Shown piece after piece: positions 26,597 through 34,266 of a stretch of 64,000 bases of DNA. A model generated the notes under the pieces. That model was not told the DNA's origin and did not search any database. It saw nothing but the letters and a program-made list of their open reading frames with translations. Origin of the DNA: Ensifer sesbaniae (GTDB lineage: Bacteria; Pseudomonadota; Alphaproteobacteria; Rhizobiales; Rhizobiaceae); contig NZ_JABEKU010000002.1 of the NCBI RefSeq assembly GCF_013283665.1, forward strand, positions 1,486,863 through 1,550,862, in the 5' to 3' direction. Position numbers and translations under genes: made by a program. Every line of letters begins with the position of its first letter. Within the stretch, counting starts at the first letter, position 1.

Positions 26597-28582
26597 ATGG
26601 GACATGAAAAGCGAATTGTAGAAGCGTTCTCTGAGAATCAGATTCAGAGGGTCCTACTGATCGACGATGTCTACGACATGCCGGAGTTCGATGAGATTTC
26701 GGGCGAGCTGCTGGAATTTATGGGCAGTATCGACGGCCAGGAGGCCTGTAAGGATGCGGGCGTCAATGACGCAGATCTTGCCGACACCACTGACGCGATT
26801 GACCGAAACGATGTGGGGTCGGAAGCGGTGGCCAGCACAATGCGTGCGCTTTACGCAAAGTTTGTCGAAACTAGAGATCCGCGCTTTGATCCTGGCAAGC
26901 GCTTCGAGACACGCAAAGGTCTAACTCTGGCGTTGTTGGATCCACTTATCGCGTTGCTTCGCAAGTGCGGGGAGAATGTTGCGATCGAATTATCCGGCCT
27001 CGAAGACGGCGAAGAACGCTTCGTTCAGTTTAAACCGCAGATCGTCTTCCTTGACTACTATTTAAGTCCCGACGCGACTGGTGAGGCCCTTAAGCCGGCA
27101 GTCAAAACAAAGGCGCGGAAGGCGTCGATTCAGTTGCTCAATCGACTCTTGAAAACAAAGCCGGAAGAAGACCCTGCGGTCGTTCTGATGTCTTCCGAGG
27201 AAGTTAAGGATAAAGCTCAGAGCTTTCGGCAGGACGTTGAATCATTGGGCGAGAACGTTATCGCGCTTCGCTTCCGGTTCTTACGGAAAGGCTGGGTAGG
27301 TTTCAACGGGAACGATCTGACGATCAACAACGAGGCAGCAGACACGCTTCTCGACACTAGCCAAGGCTACGTATTCGGCCAGGTGGTCCACCGAGCTCTA
27401 AAGGAATGGAGATCCGGAGCAGAGAGTGCTTTGAGGGAAGTGCTCAAGCAGATAGGCAGTTTGGAACCGAAGGATTTTGCATACCTGTTCCGGTTCAGGC
27501 TAGCGACCGAGGGCGAGAAAATGGGCGAATATCTTGAGTGGTTATTCGGCGAAAATCTTCGCGGGGTTGTAGCTGAGACTGTGAACTGGTCGAGCGAGTC
27601 TTTCACCAGGATTGATGACTCGAAGCTGAGCAAAGGGATCGAGGGGGCCTTTGACGGCCCCTCCGTTCCAATCGCTCGGTTGTTCCATCGAGTGCGAGTT
27701 GATGAACGGCCTCAAGTCGATGGTGCCCGGCGTCGGCTTGGTGACATGTTCATCAAGCCGAGCGAGAAAAAAGTAATGGTCGTAATAACGCCGGATTGCG
27801 ATTTGGTTCCCCGCGGCACTGGGCCAAAGGTGAAGCGCCTGCTTACCATGGACGGCGAGCTTCGTCCTTTTGACCAAGAGAACGCGTCCGCGGATCAGTT
27901 CATTTTTTACAAGAAGAAACCGTACAGCCTAAAATGGAATCCGAAGGCGCTTCACACGTTTCCAGTATCCGGGTCGGGGTCTCTAGGCGTCCTTAAGGGA
28001 GTTGAATATCTTGGAACACTTCGTCCGCTTTACGCTCAGGAGGTACAGCGTTTAGCTTTGACTGACCTTGCTCGCCTAGGGCTCAGTGTCGCGCCGACTA
28101 TGGGCGTTGACGCTGAAATCACGGTGCACCTTCGTGTCAAGAATGGCAATGGAACTGCGACACAGATCCTAGATATGCCTGGGAGCTCAATCGCCACAGT
28201 CTTGCCTGAGCGCGGAGACTTGCAAAAAGGACATCGTGTACTTCTCCGCCGCTCTTTCATACATACTCTTGTTGAGAAGCTAAGAGAAGTTGATCCCGCT
28301 ACTCTTACACCTGAAGATGCGGCCAAGCTTTCGGATTTCTTGCGAGAAAAAAATGAAGATCAAATGATCAATGGGTTCCTCATCAAAGGCGCGGCGACCA
28401 AGGAAAAAGGTCCCCTCTCGACCACCATCAAAATCGCCTCAAAACCCGATCGGGATAAAGATGCAGCTTGGCTTCAATTCACGCTTAAGCTGTCTGAAGA
28501 GGCAATGGAAGAACTGCTGAGCGTAGACCCATCAATGATGATCTCAGAGGAACTCAATGAGCCGGCGGCCGAACCCGAATAG
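26597..28582 (+). CDS. Response-regulator-like protein with interrupted receiver domain
   Basis: The 661-residue protein starts like a receiver: 'QRVLLIDDVYD' with acidic pair D23-D24. The phospho-acceptor strand 'PQIVFLDYYLSPDATG' with D153 comes 130 residues later, where about 40 is usual. The conserved Ser ('VVLMSSEE', 199-200) and Lys (K231 in 'RFLRKGW') follow at normal distances. So the receiver fold appears complete but carries a helical insertion of about 90 residues. Residues 300-640 form an output region unlike any DNA-binding domain I know, including 'VMVVITPDCDLVPRG'. The lack of a helix-turn-helix suggests a protein-level, not transcriptional, output. It is paired with the dual-GHKL kinase and is the last gene of the ssp operon. 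Confidence 0.78.
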   Translation: MGHEKRIVEAFSENQIQRVLLIDDVYDMPEFDEISGELLEFMGSIDGQEACKDAGVNDADLADTTDAIDRNDVGSEAVASTMRALYAKFVETRDPRFDPGKRFETRKGLTLALLDPLIALLRKCGENVAIELSGLEDGEERFVQFKPQIVFLDYYLSPDATGEALKPAVKTKARKASIQLLNRLLKTKPEEDPAVVLMSSEEVKDKAQSFRQDVESLGENVIALRFRFLRKGWVGFNGNDLTINNEAADTLLDTSQGYVFGQVVHRALKEWRSGAESALREVLKQIGSLEPKDFAYLFRFRLATEGEKMGEYLEWLFGENLRGVVAETVNWSSESFTRIDDSKLSKGIEGAFDGPSVPIARLFHRVRVDERPQVDGARRRLGDMFIKPSEKKVMVVITPDCDLVPRGTGPKVKRLLTMDGELRPFDQENASADQFIFYKKKPYSLKWNPKALHTFPVSGSGSLGVLKGVEYLGTLRPLYAQEVQRLALTDLARLGLSVAPTMGVDAEITVHLRVKNGNGTATQILDMPGSSIATVLPERGDLQKGHRVLLRRSFIHTLVEKLREVDPATLTPEDAAKLSDFLREKNEDQMINGFLIKGAATKEKGPLSTTIKIASKPDRDKDAAWLQFTLKLSEEAMEELLSVDPSMMISEELNEPAAEPE

Positions 28583-28762
28583 CCCGCCGGAGAACTTTGT
28601 AGCGAAAGCCTTGCGTGTCGGAGATCAACTCTACCGTTCGAGCAGCGATGTTGCTTGTTCCCCTCGTCCTTAATAACTCGCTCAAGTAGCAACGCAAGCC
28701 CACTGCGCCCTTGATTGGTAGCCGAGAACAGCTTTTGTAAGGACGCAGCTGCGCGCTCACGC

Positions 28763-29677
28763 TTAGCGGCTTTTGAGGACGACCTCCCGAAGCTCGTCGA
28801 GCGTGAGCCACGGCCGCTTTGTGTGAATCATCCGGTGACAGTCGGCGCAGACGAGCGCTAGGTCTTCGAGTTGGGTCTTAGTCTCTACGGCCAGAGTATG
28901 AAGCGGCTTAGTGTGGTGCACTTCGATATAGCCTTGACCTCTTTCTCCATACTTCTCACCATAGTCAAAGTCACAGACTTCACATCGAATTCCGTGACCA
29001 TCTCTCATTGCTTGCGCTTTCCGTTGTTCCACAAGCTTGCGACTCCGCTCGCGAACGCGATGAAGACGGGTTAGAACGCGGCCTTCTTCGGCCTCAGTGA
29101 TCTCCGCATCATTATCGTGATCAAGGTCAGCGTCCAAAGGAAGCCTCACCGCAGCCTTGATCGCCTCGGCAACAACCGACAGACGCTCACGATCGTTGCC
29201 ATATAGCTTCCAAACGACCTCCTCCAGATGGTTCCCTCGGGACAGGCCGACCTTTCCCTCAGCGGCAAATTGAGGGTCGAAACGGCGAAAGTTCATCATT
29301 TTCATATACACACCGTTCGGGTTTCTGAACGTCGCCGCTCGCTCCGTACCCAACCAAGCCGCAAGCTGGTTCAGAATCGCCGAGAGTCCAACTACCTCTG
29401 CGCTTCCTTTGCTAGGCGGTGAGGCAGGGTTGGTAAAATAGAGTTCGAGCGCAAGAGTAAGCTCATCAACACTCCAAGGCGGGTTTCGGGTGACCACACC
29501 GAGCACGTCGTCCACCGTGGTTTCGAAGAAAGTGGCAAGCCGAATAAGGGCTGCAATAGGAGGATCGACTTTTCCTGCTTCCCATCTCGCAACCGTTTGC
29601 TGAGTGGTGCCTAGCTCGTCGGCCACTTGCTGTTGCGACACGCCGCGATCTTCTCTCAATTTTTTAATGTTGGTCAT
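28763..29677 (-). CDS. XRE helix-turn-helix fused to an HNH endonuclease
   Basis: A 304-residue three-part protein. Residues 3-60 are a Cro/XRE helix-turn-helix ('LREDRGVSQQQVADELGTTQQTVARWEAG'). Residues 67-180 form the domain that often precedes HNH nucleases ('WSVDELTLALELYF', 'FRNPNGVYMKMMNFRRFDPQF', 'HLEEVVWKLYG'). Residues 230-290 are an HNH nuclease with C232/C235, 'IEVHHTKPL' (H254-H255), C277/C280 and H281/H285. All key residues are present. The ATG at 29677 begins exactly at the HTH. It is convergent with the ssp operon and has GTGT/ACAC inverted repeats upstream, so it may repress itself. Fusing a regulator to a nuclease suggests that the toxic activity is tied to operator binding. 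A phosphorothioate- or modification-dependent role is only a guess from context. Confidence 0.88.
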   Translation of the reverse strand: MTNIKKLREDRGVSQQQVADELGTTQQTVARWEAGKVDPPIAALIRLATFFETTVDDVLGVVTRNPPWSVDELTLALELYFTNPASPPSKGSAEVVGLSAILNQLAAWLGTERAATFRNPNGVYMKMMNFRRFDPQFAAEGKVGLSRGNHLEEVVWKLYGNDRERLSVVAEAIKAAVRLPLDADLDHDNDAEITEAEEGRVLTRLHRVRERSRKLVEQRKAQAMRDGHGIRCEVCDFDYGEKYGERGQGYIEVHHTKPLHTLAVETKTQLEDLALVCADCHRMIHTKRPWLTLDELREVVLKSR

Positions 29678-30032
29678 TGTTGCCCCGGCCATCAACTTCA
29701 CAACGTGTGTATCTCACACACTTTGCGCCGTCAAGCGGTTGTGTGTTAATAACGCATGACACGTGTATTCTAGCCATTTTTGCGGAGTGACCACAAAGGG
29801 TAGCTATTGAAATCCTCCAATTGTTGACATTTCTGGACGTTGGTCCTCAACAGTGGTCCACTCGAAACCAGTCGGCCGGGGCCAAAAGCACTTGTTTCCG
29901 GGCTCCTCTGGTTGGAATCTGGTGGCTCTCTTCTGGAGACGGCGCTCCTTGGCTACTATGGCTTCAATGGCTGACAGAGGACAGGCTGCGGTACAATTCC
30001 TTGACCCGCTGCGTTGATAATTAGGGTGGCCC
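29678..30032. promoter_or_regulatory. Divergent control region between XRE-HNH and AbiJ-like genes
   Basis: No gene is seen in these 355 bases. Just upstream of the XRE-HNH start lies the inverted repeat GTGTGT-N5-ACACAC (29705-29721). A second looser GTGTGT...GACAC pair lies near 29740-29763. Together they are good candidate operators for the XRE domain of the HNH fusion. The remainder up to the AbiJ-like gene shows no further structure I can name. Confidence 0.4.
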
Positions 30033-30926
30033 ATGACGTATTTCAGCGAAAAGGAAGAAGGTGATCTGCCTCGGGACAAGGAGGAAGTAGGTGAAGGGGT
30101 GTGGGGCGGCATTAAGGCGCTTATCACTGCCCGAATAGATGATGGCTCGTTTGGCGCGACCTACGCTCTTTCGTGTGAAGATAGGCGGGGGCCCATAGGC
30201 ACTGACGCGGATGCCCTTTGGCAAGCGATGCGGGCAGAAATTCCAGACCTTCAAGTACGTGTATTGCCGCCGTGGTACCACGGAGAAGACATGCCACGAA
30301 CGCTGGATGCCCTTGATATGATCCAGTTTTGCTGGCGGTGCGTCGGAAAGCCGATCCACCAAAGTTATCATCCATACTTTCAACACTATCATCTGCGGTT
30401 CGAAGTCGAGGAGGGCCGCGAAGACTTCCGAACAGATATTAATCGGATTTTCCGACGCAATGGCCTTGCCTACGAACTCAAGGAGGATGGCAGCATTGAA
30501 CGTCTTGTCCCTCCAGTGCTGCGTGAGGCGCTTGCGTCAGCATATTTTCACACCCGCGATTCTGAGCTTAATCGCATGCTGGAGACAGCGCGTTCCAAGA
30601 TTGGCGATCCAGGCGAGGAAATACGAAGAGAAGCACTGGAGAAGCTTTGGGACGCATGGGAGCGACTAAAGACGCTGGGCACCGGTTCCGACAAAAAGTC
30701 ACAGGCTATCGCCCTCCTCGATGCCACTGCGGGTGCATCCTCCCCAATACTCCGGGAAGCATTGGAGAGAGAGGCCCGTGAACTCAGCTGGATCGGGAAT
30801 CACATGCAAATACGCCACTCGGAGAAGGGAAAGGAACAGGTCGCGAAGGGTGAACACATCGACTACCTTTTCCATCGGCTCTTCAGCCTCATTCAGGTAA
30901 TTCTCCGCTTGAACAAGGAGATTTGA
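30033..30926 (+). CDS. AbiJ-like abortive-infection protein (AbiJ NTD4 plus HEPN-like C-terminus)
   Basis: The N-terminus 'FSEKEEGDLPRDKEEVGEGVWGGIKALITARIDDGSFG' (4-41) matches the pattern of AbiJ N-terminal domain 4, found in front of varied effector domains in abortive-infection proteins. A middle part (50-130) is mixed. The C-terminal 150 residues are helical, with 'ARELSWIGNHMQIRHSEKGKEQ' and 'IDYLFHRLFSLIQVILRLNKEI', as in the HEPN-like tails of AbiJ proteins; a candidate catalytic 'RH' lies in 'IRHSEK'. Such proteins stop cell growth on phage attack, probably through RNA cleavage. The gene stands alone and converges on the TIR-like operon. The N-terminal assignment is fairly secure; the activity is inferred. 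Confidence 0.75.
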   Translation: MTYFSEKEEGDLPRDKEEVGEGVWGGIKALITARIDDGSFGATYALSCEDRRGPIGTDADALWQAMRAEIPDLQVRVLPPWYHGEDMPRTLDALDMIQFCWRCVGKPIHQSYHPYFQHYHLRFEVEEGREDFRTDINRIFRRNGLAYELKEDGSIERLVPPVLREALASAYFHTRDSELNRMLETARSKIGDPGEEIRREALEKLWDAWERLKTLGTGSDKKSQAIALLDATAGASSPILREALEREARELSWIGNHMQIRHSEKGKEQVAKGEHIDYLFHRLFSLIQVILRLNKEI

Positions 30927-30981
30927 TTAGGGGATGCGCTTTTTGGCAGAGACGAAGTGTCCTCCCGTGTCACCCATGGCG

Positions 30982-31731
30982 TCATCCGCCTGCGGCTGCG
31001 GCCACAGCTTCAACGTTTGCCCCGCCATGGGCGCTTCGAGCCTGCCGAATGAACGTCTTAATCTCTGATCTGAGCCGTTCCAGGTCCCCAATCGCTAGGT
31101 CGTCGCCGATCCCGTTTACCTTCTCTAACACGGCTTCCGCACCCGCTATGAATTCGTCGTCGCCGGTGAGCAGAAATCCTTTATTGCACCGTTCCAGCGC
31201 AATGGCACAATCCGTCGAACGAGCCTCAAGTGCTACCTGCAAAAGGTGCTTCTCGAACTGATGGAACGTCGCCAACTCGTCCAAGGCCCTCGAAAAACTA
31301 ATGTTAAAGGCTGGGACATTTTCTGGGTCGTATTCAATCCAGTCAGTTCTCTTGAGATCAGACGGCGCGGTGCCTTCCTTAGACTTCACGATGATAAGCG
31401 GCTTTCCGCACATGGCAGCAAAGCCTAATTCCAAAGCGATATTTGCCATCGCCGTAATGCGCGTTTGCTCTGAAAAAATCGCAACGGTGAAACCGGTAGC
31501 GCGAATGAGGCCGAGTATGCGTTCTAGGTAATCTTTTCCGCCGGTTGTGGTGGTTGCATCAGTTCCCACATAGCCGCGCTGCTGGAGTCCGTCGATGACC
31601 GCCGCGTTGATAGCTATATCGATTTCCGGAGGGGTACCGAGCTGCCTCATAATAAATGCATGCTTCGGTAGGAGTTTTTTCGGTGGCTGGTCAAGCACTG
31701 CTTCAGACAGTGGAGAGAAGACCAGCGGCAT
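30982..31731 (-). CDS. TIR-like/nucleotide-deoxyribosyltransferase-like protein
   Basis: A 249-residue protein whose first 125 residues form a Rossmann-like alpha/beta domain: 'HAFIMRQLG' (24-32), 'DYLERILGLIRATGFTVAIFSEQTRITAMANIALELGFAAMCGKPLIIVKS' (67-117) and 'RTDWIEYDPENV'. The 'NIALELGFA' helix with E101 is the spot of the catalytic glutamate in TIR and nucleoside-deoxyribosyltransferase domains, many of which hydrolyse NAD or make signal nucleotides in defence. The last 120 residues are helical and unassigned. Its ATG overlaps by one base the stop of a 58-residue protein (TAATG), so both are co-translated. The TIR call is a fold-level inference from motif order. Confidence 0.66.
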   Translation of the reverse strand: MPLVFSPLSEAVLDQPPKKLLPKHAFIMRQLGTPPEIDIAINAAVIDGLQQRGYVGTDATTTTGGKDYLERILGLIRATGFTVAIFSEQTRITAMANIALELGFAAMCGKPLIIVKSKEGTAPSDLKRTDWIEYDPENVPAFNISFSRALDELATFHQFEKHLLQVALEARSTDCAIALERCNKGFLLTGDDEFIAGAEAVLEKVNGIGDDLAIGDLERLRSEIKTFIRQARSAHGGANVEAVAAAAGG

Positions 31732-31907
31732 TACTTTTTCCTTGTAGCGTCGACGACCCCTTTATAGGGGCCGGGCGTCTTCTTTTGTTCGATGATGCGA
31801 CCTGTAGAAGTGTCGACTTTTACCCAACGACCCGTCACGGGATTTTGGATTTGAACACGCTCTTTAACAGCGCCTTTTCTATATGAATCTCCAGTGTTCT
31901 TAGCCAT
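31731..31907 (-). CDS. Small 58-residue partner protein of the TIR-like gene
   Basis: A basic protein of 58 residues ('MAKNTGDSYRKGAVKERVQIQN...') with a central 'NPVTGRWVKVDTSTGRIIEQKK' that reads like a short beta-hairpin. The in-frame ORF extends upstream to 32042, but that part has unlikely composition, and the ATG at 31907 gives the protein-like sequence. Its TAA overlaps the ATG of the TIR-like gene by one base, tight coupling typical of toxin-antitoxin or sensor-effector pairs. I recognise no family with certainty. A role as antitoxin or trigger for the TIR-like effector is speculation from the coupling and size. Confidence 0.6.
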   Translation of the reverse strand: MAKNTGDSYRKGAVKERVQIQNPVTGRWVKVDTSTGRIIEQKKTPGPYKGVVDATRKK

Positions 31908-32208
31908 GTCCGGGTCCTTGGAAGTACCATCCCCATATAAGTGGCATGGCCATTTCTGACTTTCAAACCAAAAGTTGCCTTGGTCGGCTTGCTCCCAAAA
32001 ACATAGACGGGCTTGAAAAACGCGATGGGCTCCCCTGGCCATATCCTTTCGCCTTTACCTCTTGCCGCTGACGTCAGCCGATGCATGCGGGCAAGACGAC
32101 GAACCCAGACGACTAGGACAACGTATCGTTAGGTATTTCGTTAGGCGCAAGAACTTTCCATGAGAGAAAAGCGCGTTGATGCCGACTATGAAACAAGGCT
32201 TTACCGGC
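31908..32208. other. Intergenic stretch ending at the tRNA fragment
   Basis: No credible gene is seen. The stretch should contain the promoter of the small protein and TIR-like pair on the minus strand. It marks the right end of the AT-richer accessory region. Confidence 0.4.
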
Positions 32209-32260
32209 TGGTCGGAGTGGCGCGATTCGAACGCGCGACCCCCACGTCCCGAACGTGGTG
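32209..32260 (-). pseudogene. 3' half of tRNA-Pro(CGG), probable attachment-site remnant
   Basis: Read on the minus strand the segment folds as an anticodon arm (CCACG, loop TTCGGGA with anticodon CGG, CGTGG), a variable GGGTC, a T arm (GCGCG-TTCGAAT-CGCGC), the 3' acceptor strand CACTCCG, and an encoded ACCA end. The D arm and the 5' acceptor strand are absent from the bases beyond 32260, so it cannot make a functional tRNA. tRNA 3' halves with CCA are the usual duplicated core left by integrases that insert at tRNA genes. It stands exactly where the low-GC defence region meets GC-rich sequence. The complete tRNA copy was not found in the window. Confidence 0.8.
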
Positions 32261-32384
32261 GTGCGGTCATATCACGCCTCATACCCGAAACCTCCCCTCC
32301 CCGACATCCCCTGCAGCCGAGTTCGCCAACAGTCCGCCGCGCCGCCTGCGCCGTCACGTCGAGGGTGCCCCGGCAGCCTGCTCC

Positions 32385-33224
32385 TCAAATGAAGTGTGTG
32401 GGAGCCGTATAGCCCGAAAGCGTCGGATCGGCGATCCAGCCCTCGTTGGGATCGCCATCGGAGGGCGCGCCAAAACCGTCAAAACGACGCCGCCAGGACC
32501 AAGCGGCTTGCACCGCGCACAACAGGGCGTCCAGCCTGTCGGCGCCTGGATCCTCGCATAGGCTGTCCGGCGCGTCCACGAAGATGCCGTGGGTTGATGA
32601 CAGGATTCCGTCGCGCAAGGCGACAAGGATGTCGCGACGGGCTTGAGCGTGCTCCGCCGTCTGCTTGCTGCGCGTGTCCTGCTTATAGCTTCGTCGACCA
32701 ATAATCTGGCGTGCCAAGACACCCGGGTAGGCTTCGACGACAACACGATGCGGATCACCCGTCAACAGAGAGGGCACTGTTGCACCCGACCGCAAGACTC
32801 GGGCCGCGCCTTCATAGAACATCAGGCCGACCGGCACTCCGAACAGCTTCTGCGGACTGATCGAGCCGGCAGCAATGTCGGTGCGGCGACGATGCTCCTT
32901 GTCACCCTTCAGTCGCGTTGTACGATACCCATCGAGCGCCGCGCGGAAATTAGCCCGTCCAAGACCGTGTGCGTATGCGACATAGTCGGCCCAGCGCTTC
33001 GGCCAACCGATGGTTTCGATGAATCGGCTTGCTTGCCCGAACGGGAAGTCGATGCCGGCAATCCAGGGACCTGGTTCCTGCAGAGCGCCCTCAAACCCCT
33101 CAAAGTCCGCCCACTCGATCAGGCTCCGGACGATCAACAGGTCATCCTCGAGTTCACAGTCAACGCAGGTGATCGGCTTGCGTCGCCGCGGCGCACTGGT
33201 GAAATCAATGCCGAATACGCGCAT
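32385..33224 (-). CDS. DUF429 domain protein
   Basis: A 279-residue protein beginning 'MRVFGIDFTSAPRRRKPITC', with a second 'GPWIAGIDFPFGQ' near residue 55. These paired 'GIDF' strands are the signature of DUF429, an RNase H/actin-like fold of unknown biochemical role. Later blocks 'VVVEAYPGVLARQIIGRRSYK' and 'DSLCEDPGADRLDALLCAVQAAW' also fit the family. The ATG at 33224 was chosen because the family sequence starts there; the frame remains open 45 bases further. The gene stands alone between the tRNA fragment and the toxin-antitoxin pair and has the high GC of the replicon backbone. No function can be stated. Confidence 0.85.
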   Translation of the reverse strand: MRVFGIDFTSAPRRRKPITCVDCELEDDLLIVRSLIEWADFEGFEGALQEPGPWIAGIDFPFGQASRFIETIGWPKRWADYVAYAHGLGRANFRAALDGYRTTRLKGDKEHRRRTDIAAGSISPQKLFGVPVGLMFYEGAARVLRSGATVPSLLTGDPHRVVVEAYPGVLARQIIGRRSYKQDTRSKQTAEHAQARRDILVALRDGILSSTHGIFVDAPDSLCEDPGADRLDALLCAVQAAWSWRRRFDGFGAPSDGDPNEGWIADPTLSGYTAPTHFI

Positions 33225-33615
33225 GATGGCCCCTATCCCCGCTCGTTCCCGAAGCACCCAAACTCGCATCGGGTTTCTACAATGTACAGCGGCAGACGAA
33301 GATGCGCGCGGGGCAGCACCTCATGCCCGCCGCTGAGCCCACAATGCCTCCAAGGCTTCCCATACAGATTTCATAAACAATTAACCATATGAATTATCGT
33401 CGAAATTCTTGCAAACAGAAATCAAATCACAATTTACTTCCGTCATCCAGACGCCGTTTCGCAAATGATATTACTATCGATAGTTTTCAAGTATCGATAT
33501 TGATGAGTATGGAAGCAGTCGCGCTGATAAGCAGGCCCAATCCCTCGCATTGCCCGCGGCCCGCGACTATGTTACAAAGGTATAATCTAGACAATTAGGA
33601 ACCTTGGACGACAGT
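33225..33615. promoter_or_regulatory. Control region of the VapBC-like pair with two TATCGATA palindromes
   Basis: These 391 AT-rich bases separate DUF429 from the antitoxin gene and hold no gene. ACTATCGATAGT (33473-33484) is a perfect 12-bp palindrome, and AGTATCGATATT (33490-33501) is a near-copy 17 bases on, so they would lie on nearly the same DNA face. A -10-like TATAAT occurs at 33581-33586, 30 bases before the antitoxin ATG. The repeats are candidate operators of the VapB-VapC complex, though they lie rather far upstream of the -10. Confidence 0.35.
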
Positions 33616-33870
33616 ATGGCGCTGAGCATCAAAGACCACGACACCGAACAGCTGGCCCGCACTCTTGCCGAACGGACCGGCGAAAGCATTACACTGGCAA
33701 CTAAGCGCGCGCTCGAAGAGCGCCTGCGACGCCTTGGCTCTGACATGCGCAAAGCCGCTCTTCTCGAGGATCTCGAAGCGATTCAGCGACGCTGGAACGA
33801 CCGACCTGTACTCGACGGCCGAACCGCCGACGAGATTCTCGGCTACGACGAGAACGGACTGCCATCCTGA
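33616..33870 (+). CDS. vapB: VapB-like type II antitoxin (PSK/Rv0623 family)
   Basis: An 84-residue protein with an N-terminal ribbon-helix-helix-like part, 'MALSIKDHDTEQLARTLAERTGESITLATKRALEERLRR', and a C-terminal 'DRPVLDGRTADEILGYDENGLPS' tail of the kind that wraps round a PIN-domain toxin. Such proteins bind DNA as dimers and block their toxin. The ATG at 33616 starts the family pattern; the frame extends 12 bases upstream with a weaker start. The last base of its TGA is the first base of the toxin ATG, giving strict coupling. Confidence 0.9.
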   Translation: MALSIKDHDTEQLARTLAERTGESITLATKRALEERLRRLGSDMRKAALLEDLEAIQRRWNDRPVLDGRTADEILGYDENGLPS

Positions 33871-34256
33871 TGGTCATCGATACATCCGTTCTTGCCGCCA
33901 TCGCCTTCAATGAGCCGGAAGCGGCCACTTTCCGCGAGCGCATCGCAGACGACCCCGTAAGGCTCATCTCCGCAGCGACCGTTCTTGAGGCAGCCTTGGT
34001 GATCGAAACTCGACTTGGGGAAGCCGCAGGCGCCGACCTCGACCTCTGGCTTTACAAGGCAGAAGTCGAAATCGTGCCGGTTACAGCCGAACATGCCGAT
34101 CGTGCGCGGCGCGCTTGGCGGCGCTATGGCAAGGGCCGTCATCCGGCCAGCCTCAACTACGGCGATTGTTTTTCCTATGCTCTTGCCGCGCTGTCCGGAG
34201 AACCGCTCCTCTACAAGGGTAACGATTTTTCGCAAACCGACATCGATGCGGCGTGA
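33870..34256 (+). CDS. vapC: VapC-like PIN-domain ribonuclease toxin
   Basis: A 128-residue PIN-domain protein. The first acidic residue is D4 in 'MVIDTSVLAAI', then E40-region 'AATVLEAALVIE', and the C-terminal 'SLNYGDCFSYALAALSGEPLLYKGNDFSQTDI' supplies the remaining metal-binding aspartates. VapC enzymes cleave tRNA or rRNA until VapB neutralises them. Length and motif order are normal, so it is likely functional. It shares one base with the antitoxin gene. A decayed integrase begins 10 bases downstream; toxin-antitoxin pairs often help stabilise mobile or plasmid segments. Confidence 0.92.
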   Translation: MVIDTSVLAAIAFNEPEAATFRERIADDPVRLISAATVLEAALVIETRLGEAAGADLDLWLYKAEVEIVPVTAEHADRARRAWRRYGKGRHPASLNYGDCFSYALAALSGEPLLYKGNDFSQTDIDAA

Positions 34257-34266
34257 GGAATTGTTC

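Noticed and set aside
8997-28582. Presence of an SspE or DUF262-type effector in the locus
   Set aside because: No DUF262 motif or GIY-YIG/HNH fusion of SspE type was found in the operon; the effector side is better explained by the sspFGH-position genes.
24236-28582. Identity of the kinase/receiver pair as the Detocs system
   Set aside because: Detocs as known has three components with a different receiver-effector; here there are two genes, two GHKL domains and an unrelated output region.
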